The notes under the pieces were generated by a model that saw nothing but the letters and a program-made list of their open reading frames with translations, made no database searches and was not told where the DNA came from. Both the position numbers and the translations under genes were made by a program. DNA of 5,436 nucleotides from Micavibrio sp. (lineage in GTDB: Bacteria; Pseudomonadota; Alphaproteobacteria; Micavibrionales; Micavibrionaceae): NCBI GenBank assembly GCA_027051315.1, contig JALTZE010000054.1:1-5436 (forward strand), written 5' to 3'. Below are positions 1 through 5,436 of this stretch, one piece after another. Numbering within the stretch: the stretch's first letter is position 1; the number at the start of each line of letters is the position of its first letter.

Positions 1-34
1 TGCTAATTTTATCAATTGTTTATGGAATTTTGTT

Positions 35-661
35 TTGGAATGGAAAATATCTAAAGAGTTAGTTAATTATCCTGATGCTGTTTCTTTTATGGAGGATAGA
101 GTTTCTCTTGTAAATAATGGGAGGGGTGATGAGTGTGTGTGGCTTTTGGAACATCCATCTTTATATACAGCTGGTACAAGTGCAAAAGAAAAAGATTTAT
201 TGGATAATCGTTTCCCCGTTTATAAAACGGGAAGAGGGGGGCAATATACCTATCATGGTCCTGGACAAAGGGTGGCTTATATAATTCTAAATCTTAAACA
301 AAGACAGCAAAAACCTGATATAAAAAGATATATATACAATTTAGAAGAATGGATTATAAGGACGATTGCTAGGTTTGGAATTAAAGGAATGCGTCGTGAA
401 GGGAGAGTTGGTATATGGGTTAATATTGAGGGTGGAAAAGAGGCAAAGATTGCTGCAATTGGGGTAAGGGTCAGGCATTGGATTAGCTTTCACGGTGTTG
501 CTATCAATGTTAATCCTGATTTATCGAATTTTGATGGAATTGTTCCTTGTGGTATATCTGAACATGGGGTTACGTCATTTAAGAATTTAGGAATTGATAT
601 AAAAATGGAACATCTTGATGAAGCCTTAAAAGAGGAATGGGGAGGAGTTTTTGATTCTTAG
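35..661 (+). CDS. lipB: Octanoyl-[acyl-carrier-protein]:protein N-octanoyltransferase LipB
   Basis: LipB moves an octanoyl group from acyl-carrier protein to a lysine of lipoate-dependent enzyme domains (for example pyruvate dehydrogenase E2 or glycine cleavage H protein). This is the first step of endogenous lipoate synthesis in the cytoplasm; LipA then inserts sulfur. The 208 residues match the family's usual length. Visible signatures are RGGQYTYHGPGQ at 67-78, the lysine motif AKIAAIG at 137-143 (Lys138), SFHGVAINVNPDL at 151-163, and PCGI at 171-174 with the probable acyl-thioester cysteine Cys172. The start is a TTG with a weak GGA about 8 bases upstream (24-26). The frame is open to the left window edge without another ATG, GTG or TTG, so a start outside the window is possible, but the EWKIS beginning fits LipB N-termini. 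The TAG stop overlaps the TAA stop of the convergent downstream gene. lipA is not in the window. Function is confident; the start is not. Confidence 0.93.
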   Translation: MEWKISKELVNYPDAVSFMEDRVSLVNNGRGDECVWLLEHPSLYTAGTSAKEKDLLDNRFPVYKTGRGGQYTYHGPGQRVAYIILNLKQRQQKPDIKRYIYNLEEWIIRTIARFGIKGMRREGRVGIWVNIEGGKEAKIAAIGVRVRHWISFHGVAINVNPDLSNFDGIVPCGISEHGVTSFKNLGIDIKMEHLDEALKEEWGGVFDS

Positions 662-1554
662 TCGGCTGCTTTATGAAGTATTATATCTTTAATATATGAA
701 GAAACATCTTGAATCATTTTATCAATGTCAGTTTTCAACTTACTGAAATTTTTTATCTTTTTGCATTTATCCTCATTCATGAATATTGAACGATTTATTT
801 CTATTTGCAAAGAGTTAAATCCATGTTCGGGGTTACCGTATTTTTTCACTATTTCTGCGCCTTTGTATATTTTGTTTATATATACTCTGTATCCCATTGA
901 TTTTAATGTATCTTTGCAAAAATGTAAAAAATCATCAGTGCAAGTTTTTCCATCCATACTACCAAGAATAAAATCAGGTTGATTGTTAATTACTGGAATT
1001 GAGAATGGAAAATTGTATGATTGACTAAAAATTGCAGAAGGCATGGAGTGTAAATTTATATGAAAAACATATCCAAAATTATCATGTAAATTTTTTATAT
1101 TATTTTCCAGTTGATTATGATATGGGCGATAGAAATTTTCTATCCTACATCTTATTTCTTTGTGTGATAATTTTCTATTGTATATTGGTATTTCCGGAGT
1201 CATAAGTCTTCTTACCAAGCCTATTCCTGCAACTGATTTACCATTTTGAGCTGTTTTATGTGGCCATGGGAATTTCAAAAGTTCATTATCAATATCATTT
1301 TCTGAACGATTGGGGTCTATATATGACCTTGGAAATTCTGCTATGAGTACTGATGCTCCGTATGAGGGAGATGTTTCTATTAATTCATCAAGAAACATTT
1401 CCACGCTTTTTGTAATTAACATTTTATCGCATGTGAAATCGAAGTCACAAGGTATGGTTTTTCCTGAATGTGGTAAATCTATGATAAGAGGTATTTTTTT
1501 TTCTGGAGTGAAAAGAGTATAGATTCCCTTAACTGTTTTCTTGTTTATTTGCAT
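658..1554 (-). CDS. N-formylglutamate amidohydrolase family protein (HutG-like)
   Basis: The 298-residue protein belongs to the N-formylglutamate amidohydrolase family (Pfam FGase), whose characterised members hydrolyse N-formyl-L-glutamate to formate and glutamate, the last step of one histidine degradation route. Family signatures in order: DLPHSG at 26-31, SYIDPNRSENDID at 77-89, GIGLVRR at 110-116, YRPYH at 142-146, HINLHSMPS at 165-173, LGSMDGKTC at 197-205, YKGAEIVKKYGNPEHG at 230-245, and LQIEINRSIFMNE at 249-261. The His and Glu residues in these blocks are candidate metal or catalytic ligands. The ATG start at 1554-1552 has no clear Shine-Dalgarno upstream. The gene converges on lipB with a 4-base overlap and diverges from serS. 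No other histidine-utilisation gene is in view, so the real substrate is uncertain; alphaproteobacteria often carry several paralogues. The family call is strong, the exact activity is inferred. Confidence 0.86.
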   Translation of the reverse strand: MQINKKTVKGIYTLFTPEKKIPLIIDLPHSGKTIPCDFDFTCDKMLITKSVEMFLDELIETSPSYGASVLIAEFPRSYIDPNRSENDIDNELLKFPWPHKTAQNGKSVAGIGLVRRLMTPEIPIYNRKLSHKEIRCRIENFYRPYHNQLENNIKNLHDNFGYVFHINLHSMPSAIFSQSYNFPFSIPVINNQPDFILGSMDGKTCTDDFLHFCKDTLKSMGYRVYINKIYKGAEIVKKYGNPEHGFNSLQIEINRSIFMNEDKCKKIKNFSKLKTDIDKMIQDVSSYIKDIILHKAAD

Positions 1555-1585
1555 ATTTGTCGTTATGTTACGTTAGATTCTTGTA

Positions 1586-1616
1586 TTCGCAATAGTAGCG
1601 GTGCATATTGTATATT
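1586..1616 (+). promoter_or_regulatory. Weak candidate promoter for serS-pcm-nlpD
   Basis: TTCGCA (1586-1591, four of six to TTGACA) lies 19 bases before TATATT (1611-1616, five of six to TATAAT), which itself falls inside the ATATTGT tandem repeat. The spacing is longer than ideal and AT-rich DNA yields such matches easily. It overlaps the candidate promoter on the opposite strand. Confidence 0.22.
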
Positions 1617-1621
1617 GTAAA
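1592..1621 (-). promoter_or_regulatory. Candidate sigma70-type promoter for the amidohydrolase gene
   Basis: On the - strand TTTACA (1621-1616, five of six matches to TTGACA) is followed after 18 bases by TACTAT (1597-1592, four of six matches to TATAAT). This would give a leader of about 30 bases before the ATG at 1554. It is a consensus-match guess only. Confidence 0.3.
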
Positions 1622-1641
1622 GATTAATCAAAGAAAAATAT

Positions 1642-1647
1642 AGAAGG
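1642..1647 (+). promoter_or_regulatory. serS ribosome binding site
   Basis: AGAAGG sits 9 bases before the ATG at 1657. It is the clearest Shine-Dalgarno-like site in the window and supports that start for serS; the two following genes lack an equally good site. Confidence 0.65.
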
Positions 1648-1656
1648 TATATATCA

Positions 1657-2934
1657 ATGCATGATTTAAGGTTTATCCGTGAAAATCCAGATAGTTTTGA
1701 TAAGGCAATGGCAAGGCGTGGTTTGGAGAGTCAATCTTCCTTTATATTATCTTTGGATGAAAAACGCAGATATTTGCAGACAGAATTACAAAAGATTCAG
1801 GCTCGTAGAAATGAGGCTTCTAAGGAAATAGGAAAAGTTAAATCTCAGGGTGGAGATGCGCAAGATTTGATGGATGAGGTTGCTTCAATCAAAGGAAAAA
1901 TTTCACAGATGGAGGAAGATGAACGCAATATTGGGCAGAAGCTTAATGATATATTATCTTCTTTACCCAATATTATGTCTGATGATGTTCCTGATGGTGA
2001 AGATGAAGACCAGAATGTAGAAATACGTAAATGGGGAGAACCTAAAATATTTGAAAATACTCATCCTGACCATGTGGAGATTGGGGAAAAGCTTGGCATG
2101 ATTGATTTTGAAACAGCTGCTAAAGTTTCAGGTTCAAGATTTGTTTTTCTTAAATCAAAGATAGCCAGGTTGGAAAGAGCTCTTGCTCAATTTATGCTTG
2201 ATACTCATGTTAACGAGCATGGGCTTATTGAAGTTTCTCCTCCTACTCTTGTGAATGATTGTTCAATGTTTGGTACAGGGCAATTACCAAAATTTGCAGA
2301 AGATGCTTTTAAAACAGAGCAGGGGCATTGGCTTATTTCTACATCAGAGATTCCTTTGACTAATATGGTTGCGGATATGATTATAGATGAAGAAGAACTT
2401 CCGCTTAGAATGACTGCTTATACTCCGTGTTATCGTTCGGAAGCAGGTTCAGCAGGTAAGGATACTAGAGGAATGTTAAGGCAGCATCAATTTTACAAGG
2501 TTGAGATGGTGTCGATAACTACCCCTGATAAGAGCCAAGAAGAACATGAGAGAATGACAGAATGTGCTGAAAATATCTTAAAGAAGCTGGAATTACCGTT
2601 TAGAACAGTGGTTCTTTGTTCTGGTGATACGGGTTTTTGTGCAAAGAAAACATATGATTTAGAAGTATGGTTACCTGGACAAGATAAATATCGTGAGATT
2701 TCAAGCTGTTCTAATACTGGTGATTTTCAGGCACGTAGAATGAAAGCCAGATGCCGTAAAAAGGGAGAAAAGGAAACAAAATTTGTTCATACTCTTAATG
2801 GTTCTGGTATTGCTGTTGGGAGGGCTTTGATTGCAGTTATTGAAAATTATTATGACCCCGCCGATGGAGGAATTGATGTTCCTTCAGTTTTAAGGCCATA
2901 TATGGGTGGAATTACAAAAATTATGGCTGAATAA
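1657..2934 (+). CDS. serS: Seryl-tRNA synthetase
   Basis: SerS charges tRNA-Ser (and tRNA-Sec where present) with serine in the cytoplasm, using ATP. At 425 residues it has the usual bacterial length and architecture: an N-terminal antiparallel coiled-coil arm at about 30-105 that contacts the tRNA long variable arm, then a class II catalytic core. Motif 1 lies around 168-197, ending in the conserved Pro-rich VSPPTLV. The serine-binding TSEIP is at 229-233. Motif 2 runs 257-283 ([16 protein letters not shown] with Arg260, then RQHQFYKVE). YDLEVWLPG (333-341) and [15 protein letters not shown] (347-361) are typical. Motif 3 is [18 protein letters not shown] at 381-398 with Arg389, followed by [11 protein letters not shown]. 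The ATG start has a good ribosome binding site at 1642-1647. It is the first gene of an apparent serS-pcm-nlpD operon, and pcm starts 3 bases after its TAA. Confidence 0.98.
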   Translation: MHDLRFIRENPDSFDKAMARRGLESQSSFILSLDEKRRYLQTELQKIQARRNEASKEIGKVKSQGGDAQDLMDEVASIKGKISQMEEDERNIGQKLNDILSSLPNIMSDDVPDGEDEDQNVEIRKWGEPKIFENTHPDHVEIGEKLGMIDFETAAKVSGSRFVFLKSKIARLERALAQFMLDTHVNEHGLIEVSPPTLVNDCSMFGTGQLPKFAEDAFKTEQGHWLISTSEIPLTNMVADMIIDEEELPLRMTAYTPCYRSEAGSAGKDTRGMLRQHQFYKVEMVSITTPDKSQEEHERMTECAENILKKLELPFRTVVLCSGDTGFCAKKTYDLEVWLPGQDKYREISSCSNTGDFQARRMKARCRKKGEKETKFVHTLNGSGIAVGRALIAVIENYYDPADGGIDVPSVLRPYMGGITKIMAE

Positions 2935-2937
2935 TAT

Positions 2938-3624
2938 ATGAATATTCAAGATTCTCATAAAATAAAATTGATTATGAAGTTAAGGCAGGCTGGAATAAAT
3001 GATATTACTGTTTTAAGTGCGCTTGAAAGAACCCCGCGAGAGATTTTTATTCCTGAGAATTTTATTGACCAAGCTTATGAAGATACAGCCCTTCCCATAG
3101 GTATGGGGCAGACAATATCTCAGCCATATATTGTTGCTTTGATGACGCAGTCCCTTGAAATTAATGACAGGGATAAAGTTTTGGAAATTGGAACGGGCTC
3201 TGGATATCAGGGGTCAATATTAGCAAGGCTTTGTAGGAGACTTTATACTATAGAACGTCATAAACCATTATTGGAAGTTGCAGAGCATAAATTTGCTGAG
3301 CAAGGGCTTCGCAATATTACGGCAATGGTAGGAGATGGTATGAAAGGCTGGCCGCAGCAAGCTCCTTTTGATAAGATTATAGTTACAGCGGGAGCGTTAG
3401 AAAAGCCTCCTCAAGATTTACTTGACCAGTTAAAAATAGGTGGGCTTATGGTTATTCCTGTAGGGAATAGAATGCATAATCAGATTTTGAAGTTGTATAG
3501 AAAAGAAAGTGATGATTTATTTTCTGTGAAGGATTTATGTCCGGTGCGTTTTGTGCCATTATTACCAGATATAGCAAAGACAAAAGAATATACTGATGAT
3601 GATTATGCACAACTTCCAGATTAA
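2938..3624 (+). CDS. pcm: Protein-L-isoaspartate O-methyltransferase
   Basis: Pcm uses S-adenosylmethionine to methylate L-isoaspartyl residues in age-damaged proteins, starting their conversion back to aspartate. The 228-residue protein is slightly longer than E. coli Pcm. It shows the family-specific MGQTISQPYIVALM at 56-69, where Ser61 is the conserved active-site serine, the SAM-binding motif I VLEIGTGSGYQ at 81-91, the acidic IER at 105-107, GDG at 132-134, IIVTAGA at 147-153, and LKIGGLMVIPVG at 165-176. The N-terminal part (REIFIPE, YEDTALPIG) is also typical. The ATG follows the serS stop by 3 bases with no strong ribosome binding site, so translation is probably coupled to serS. Its last 29 bases overlap the longest reading of the next gene. 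In many alphaproteobacteria surE lies between serS and pcm; it is missing here. Confidence 0.95.
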   Translation: MNIQDSHKIKLIMKLRQAGINDITVLSALERTPREIFIPENFIDQAYEDTALPIGMGQTISQPYIVALMTQSLEINDRDKVLEIGTGSGYQGSILARLCRRLYTIERHKPLLEVAEHKFAEQGLRNITAMVGDGMKGWPQQAPFDKIIVTAGALEKPPQDLLDQLKIGGLMVIPVGNRMHNQILKLYRKESDDLFSVKDLCPVRFVPLLPDIAKTKEYTDDDYAQLPD

Positions 3625-4540
3625 AATTTTGATAAGGAAAAATTTAACCGCTTTATTTATGTGTTTTAGTTGCTTGCTTTTGCTTTCTTCGTGTTTTGGA
3701 AAACAAGAGCCTGCTCCATTTAAACATTATGGTGAAGGTAGTGGAGGAGGAAGCGCAGGAATTCACACAGTAGCAATGGGGGATAATTTATGGAGTATAT
3801 CAAAACGTTATAATGTTGATATGCAGGATATAATAATTAAAAATGGGTTATCAGCTCCGTACAGATTGCGTGTTGGTGAGCGTCTGAAAATGCCAGTGCA
3901 GGCAAGATATACAGTAAAAAAAGGTGATAGTATATATGTTATATCAAGAGCATTTGGGGTTGATATGGCAAGGCTTGCTAGGACAAATAATATAAAAAAG
4001 CCTTATATTATTCATGAAGGAGAAGTTTTAAGGATACCATCTGGAAATAGATATTATAAAAGTACAAGTAAAAATATCAAGATGGCGGCAATTAATAAAT
4101 CGGATAATAAATATACACCAAGACCCAAAAAAATATCACGTAAAATTGTAGATGTTCCCCCCAAATCAAGTGGACGTTTTTCATGGCCCGTTAATGGTAA
4201 AGTTATATCGTCATATGGTCCTAAAAAAGGAGGGCTTCATAATGATGGTATAAATATTAAGGCTGCTAGAGGAACTCCTGTAAAAAGTGCTGAAAATGGT
4301 GTTGTTGCTTATGTTGGTAGTGAATTGGAAGGTTTTGGAAATTTAGTATTGGTAAGGCATGAAAATAGATATATGAGTGCTTATGCTCATCTTGATAAAG
4401 CTATTGTGAAAAAGGGACAAAGGTTGAGTAAGGGAGATGTTTTGGGTAAAGTGGGTTCAACTGGTGGAGTAGATACTCCTCAGCTTCATTTTGAGATAAG
4501 AAAAGGAACTAAGGCCTTAAACCCTATGAAATATTTATAA
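3596..4540 (+). CDS. nlpD: NlpD/DipM-like envelope lipoprotein: two LysM domains and a degenerate M23 domain
   Basis: This is a predicted periplasmic lipoprotein of 314 residues that binds peptidoglycan and probably controls cell-separation amidases. A lipoprotein signal peptide occupies 1-32: basic residues, hydrophobic stretch 17-30, lipobox LSSC with Cys33 as the lipidation site. LysM 1 is at 57-100 (HTVAMGDNLWSISKRY... LKMP) and LysM 2 at 104-148 (YTVKKGDSIYVISRAF... LRIP). A basic, Ser/Lys-rich linker follows, then an M23 (LytM) domain at about 194-314. Its metal site is eroded: the usual HxGxD reads NDGIN (Asn216, Asn220, with His215 one place off) and the usual HxH reads QLH (297-299); YAHL with His265 remains. 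This pattern is known from non-catalytic activators such as E. coli EnvC/NlpD and Caulobacter DipM. ATGs at 3596, 3599 and 3605 all overlap pcm and lack a clear ribosome binding site, so the exact start is open. The symbol is by domain plan and context; dipM-like would be equally fair. Confidence 0.88.
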   Translation: MMIMHNFQIKILIRKNLTALFMCFSCLLLLSSCFGKQEPAPFKHYGEGSGGGSAGIHTVAMGDNLWSISKRYNVDMQDIIIKNGLSAPYRLRVGERLKMPVQARYTVKKGDSIYVISRAFGVDMARLARTNNIKKPYIIHEGEVLRIPSGNRYYKSTSKNIKMAAINKSDNKYTPRPKKISRKIVDVPPKSSGRFSWPVNGKVISSYGPKKGGLHNDGINIKAARGTPVKSAENGVVAYVGSELEGFGNLVLVRHENRYMSAYAHLDKAIVKKGQRLSKGDVLGKVGSTGGVDTPQLHFEIRKGTKALNPMKYL

Positions 4541-4555
4541 ATTAGCTATAAATGT
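4541..4555. other. Short convergent gap without a clear terminator
   Basis: Only 15 bases separate the nlpD stop from the stop of the - strand frame. A 10-base AT palindrome (4533-4542) overlaps the nlpD stop codon, but it has no G/C stem and no following U-tract, so no intrinsic terminator can be supported for the operon here. Confidence 0.5.
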
Positions 4556-5436
4556 TTATTCATATGTATATTTATCTTCTACTATTTCTCTGATTTTTTC
4601 GTATGTTTCTTCGGTATTTTTATAGTTCTTTTTATTTCTTTCGTATGTTTGTTTGATAGCAAAACCTTTCCCGACCATTATTTTTTTTACATTATTAAAG
4701 ATGTTAGTACCTGGATATATTGTGAAAAAGCCAGTCTTTTTGTAAAGCTGTCTTATTCTGCTTGTCATAGAAGGGTCTTTCTTAAGGGGAGGGTTAAGAT
4801 TTTCTATATATTCTAGATATTCAACTATTTCGTTTTTATCGCTTACTATCCATGAGGGATTTTGTTTAAGTGTTTGGAATTTCTTATATTTAACAACAAT
4901 TTCATCACCATTAACAGCGGTAATATTTGTATCTGTTAATATATCTTTTCTGGCGGTATCAATTTTAATTGATTGTTGATCTTTCCTAGATGTAATTTCA
5001 TTTAATAGCTCTACGGTCTTATTTATAAGTCGATTAATATCTCGTCGATATTTTCCTTCATAATCCCCGTAATCAACGGCGTACAGGATATCCCGCAACT
5101 TCTCGTACACCTCCTCAAGCGTTTCCCTAAACCTTTCGGGGCTGTTTCTGAGAAGGGAGGAGAGGTTTTCCTCTATGATGGGATAGACGGACTTAAAACC
5201 CACAACCCATTCCCTTTCCCTCAACTTCTCCTCTATTTCCGCTCTCCTGCTGAGGAGTCTTTCCTCTTCCCCCCTCTGCAGATTCAGTTTTTCCATTTCG
5301 GCGAGTTGAAACCTCAAATAGTCTTCCTTTTCCTTTAATTCGTCAAGTTTCTTCTGCAAAGACGACATGGAAGCCTTCAGTTTTCTGTAGGTCTGGAACA
5401 CCTCACCGTAGCCTCCGTAATCCACACCTGCAGCCC
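4556..5436 (-). CDS. Hybrid open frame: RecN-like N-terminal part joined to an unrecognised C-terminal part; 5' end outside the window
   Basis: The frame is open to the right window edge, with a GTG at 5425 that is probably internal (AAG VDYGGYG reads through it). Residue numbers count from that GTG. Residues 1 to about 120 resemble an internal region of RecN: Glu/Lys-rich coiled coil, then DYLRFQLAEMEKLNLQRGEEERL at 35-57, like the RecN block with 'LxFQLxEL' and 'GExExL'. Residues from about 125 to 289 do not look like RecN: no Walker B or ABC signature follows, and I recognise no family. That part is Lys/Asn/Ile-rich and basic, with WIVSDKNEIVEYLEYI at 192-207 and TGFFTIYPGTN at 231-241. 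Composition and codon use change abruptly between the two parts near 5060. The frame is probably an accidental fusion of two truncated genes and may not encode a real protein. It ends 15 bases from nlpD, tail to tail. Confidence 0.45.
   Translation of the reverse strand, partial: AAGVDYGGYGEVFQTYRKLKASMSSLQKKLDELKEKEDYLRFQLAEMEKLNLQRGEEERLLSRRAEIEEKLREREWVVGFKSVYPIIEENLSSLLRNSPERFRETLEEVYEKLRDILYAVDYGDYEGKYRRDINRLINKTVELLNEITSRKDQQSIKIDTARKDILTDTNITAVNGDEIVVKYKKFQTLKQNPSWIVSDKNEIVEYLEYIENLNPPLKKDPSMTSRIRQLYKKTGFFTIYPGTNIFNNVKKIMVGKGFAIKQTYERNKKNYKNTEETYEKIREIVEDKYTYE
5041..5085. other. Composition breakpoint (probable chimeric junction)
   Basis: G+C falls from about one half to about one quarter within a few tens of bases. 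Read on the - strand, the last GC-rich codons are around YAVDYGDYEG (residues 115-124), and three CGA arginine codons (127, 128, 133) follow just after the switch, although CGA is absent from the RecN-like part. No inverted repeat, target-site duplication or tRNA end is visible at the boundary, which argues against a simple mobile-element insertion. Confidence 0.55.
5062..5436 (-). other. Segment of foreign composition with a partial recN-like coding region
   Basis: G+C is about 51% over 5101-5280 (hand count), against about 26% in sampled blocks of 4561-4680 and 4921-4980. Eleven of twelve arginine codons here are AGA or AGG, leucine uses CTC/CTG/CTT/TTG, and charged residues dominate, a style seen in thermophiles such as Aquificales. 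The peptide fits RecN, the SMC-like ATPase of double-strand break repair, in the coiled-coil arm after the N-terminal ATPase half. Both ends are missing: the ATPase N-terminus lies beyond the window and the C-terminal part is replaced at the junction. The RecN call is from recalled motif patterns; the taxonomic style is inference. Confidence 0.5.

Larger units (their letters stand above)
1555..1656. promoter_or_regulatory. Divergent intergenic spacer with short tandem repeats
   Basis: This 102-base spacer separates the - strand amidohydrolase from serS and must hold the promoters for both unless transcription enters from outside. It is AT-rich. It contains three tandem 5-mers of the form YGTTA at 1561-1575 (cgtta, tgtta, cgtta) and a perfect 7-base tandem repeat ATATTGT at 1605-1618. 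The repeats overlap the places where promoter elements would lie, so they could be operator half-sites, but they are short and could be chance in AT-rich DNA. Confidence 0.5.

Noticed and set aside
22..24. ATG at 22 as the lipB start
   Set aside because: It is not in the lipB reading frame.
725..982. Open frame of 85 codons on the + strand
   Set aside because: It lies wholly antisense to the well-supported amidohydrolase gene and shows no family features; it is a shadow frame.
1310..1522. Open frame of 70 codons on the + strand
   Set aside because: It is also antisense to conserved motifs of the amidohydrolase, with no recognisable protein features.
4175..4537. Calling the M23 domain an active zinc endopeptidase
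   Set aside because: The HxGxD and HxH metal and catalytic residues are replaced (Asn216, Asn220, Gln297), so an active peptidase is not supported.
4533..4542. Palindrome ATTTATAAAT at the end of nlpD as a terminator
   Set aside because: It is all A/T, has no loop and no following T-run, and includes the stop codon, so it is too weak for an intrinsic terminator.
5023..5061. Short - strand frame starting ATG at 5061 (MKENIDEILIDL)
   Set aside because: It stops after 12 codons and is out of frame with both parts of the hybrid frame; there is no evidence that it is a gene start.
5427..5436. Edge sequence CCTGCAGCCC resembling a plasmid polylinker
   Set aside because: The match is only ten bases and the RecN-like reading frame passes through it naturally (AAG before VDYGG), so vector contamination is not supported from this alone.
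1..5436. tRNA or rRNA genes, CRISPR array, insertion sequence or riboswitch
   Set aside because: Apart from the 102-base divergent spacer there is almost no non-coding DNA, and no cloverleaf, spaced direct repeats, transposase frame or terminal inverted repeats were seen.

Overview
The window reads as a stretch of a low-GC (roughly one third G+C) Gram-negative chromosome, most likely from an alphaproteobacterium. This rests on the gene set and order: serS, then pcm, then an NlpD/DipM-like lipoprotein with two LysM domains and a 'DGIN'-type M23 domain. It also fits the alphaproteobacterial style of the lipB and N-formylglutamate amidohydrolase proteins. The species cannot be named from the sequence.

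Layout. At the left, lipB (octanoyltransferase, + strand, probable TTG start at 35) runs tail-to-tail into an N-formylglutamate amidohydrolase family gene (- strand, 658-1554); their stop codons overlap. A 102-base divergent spacer (1555-1656) holds short tandem repeats, weak promoter candidates for both directions and the serS ribosome binding site. From 1657 to 4540 three + strand genes are packed as an apparent operon: serS (seryl-tRNA synthetase), pcm (protein-L-isoaspartate O-methyltransferase, 3 bases after serS) and an nlpD/dipM-like lipoprotein gene whose start overlaps the end of pcm by up to 29 bases. surE, which often lies between serS and pcm in this clade, is absent. The M23 domain has lost most of its zinc-site residues, so it is probably an amidase regulator, not a peptidase.

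The right end (4556-5436, - strand) is the anomaly. One open frame crosses a sharp compositional boundary near 5060. To its right the DNA is about 50% G+C, rich in AGA/AGG arginine codons, and encodes what looks like an internal coiled-coil piece of the DNA repair ATPase RecN in a thermophile-like style. To its left the DNA is about 25% G+C and encodes an unrecognised C-terminal segment with no start codon of its own before codon 220. The simplest reading is a chimeric join (assembly, cloning or recombination) between two unrelated genomes, which stays in frame by chance. A real fusion or transferred segment is the alternative.

Apart from that boundary the window is housekeeping: lipoate attachment, tRNA charging, protein repair and cell-envelope maintenance. 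I found no RNA genes, CRISPR array, insertion sequence or convincing intrinsic terminator, and no coherent new biological system.
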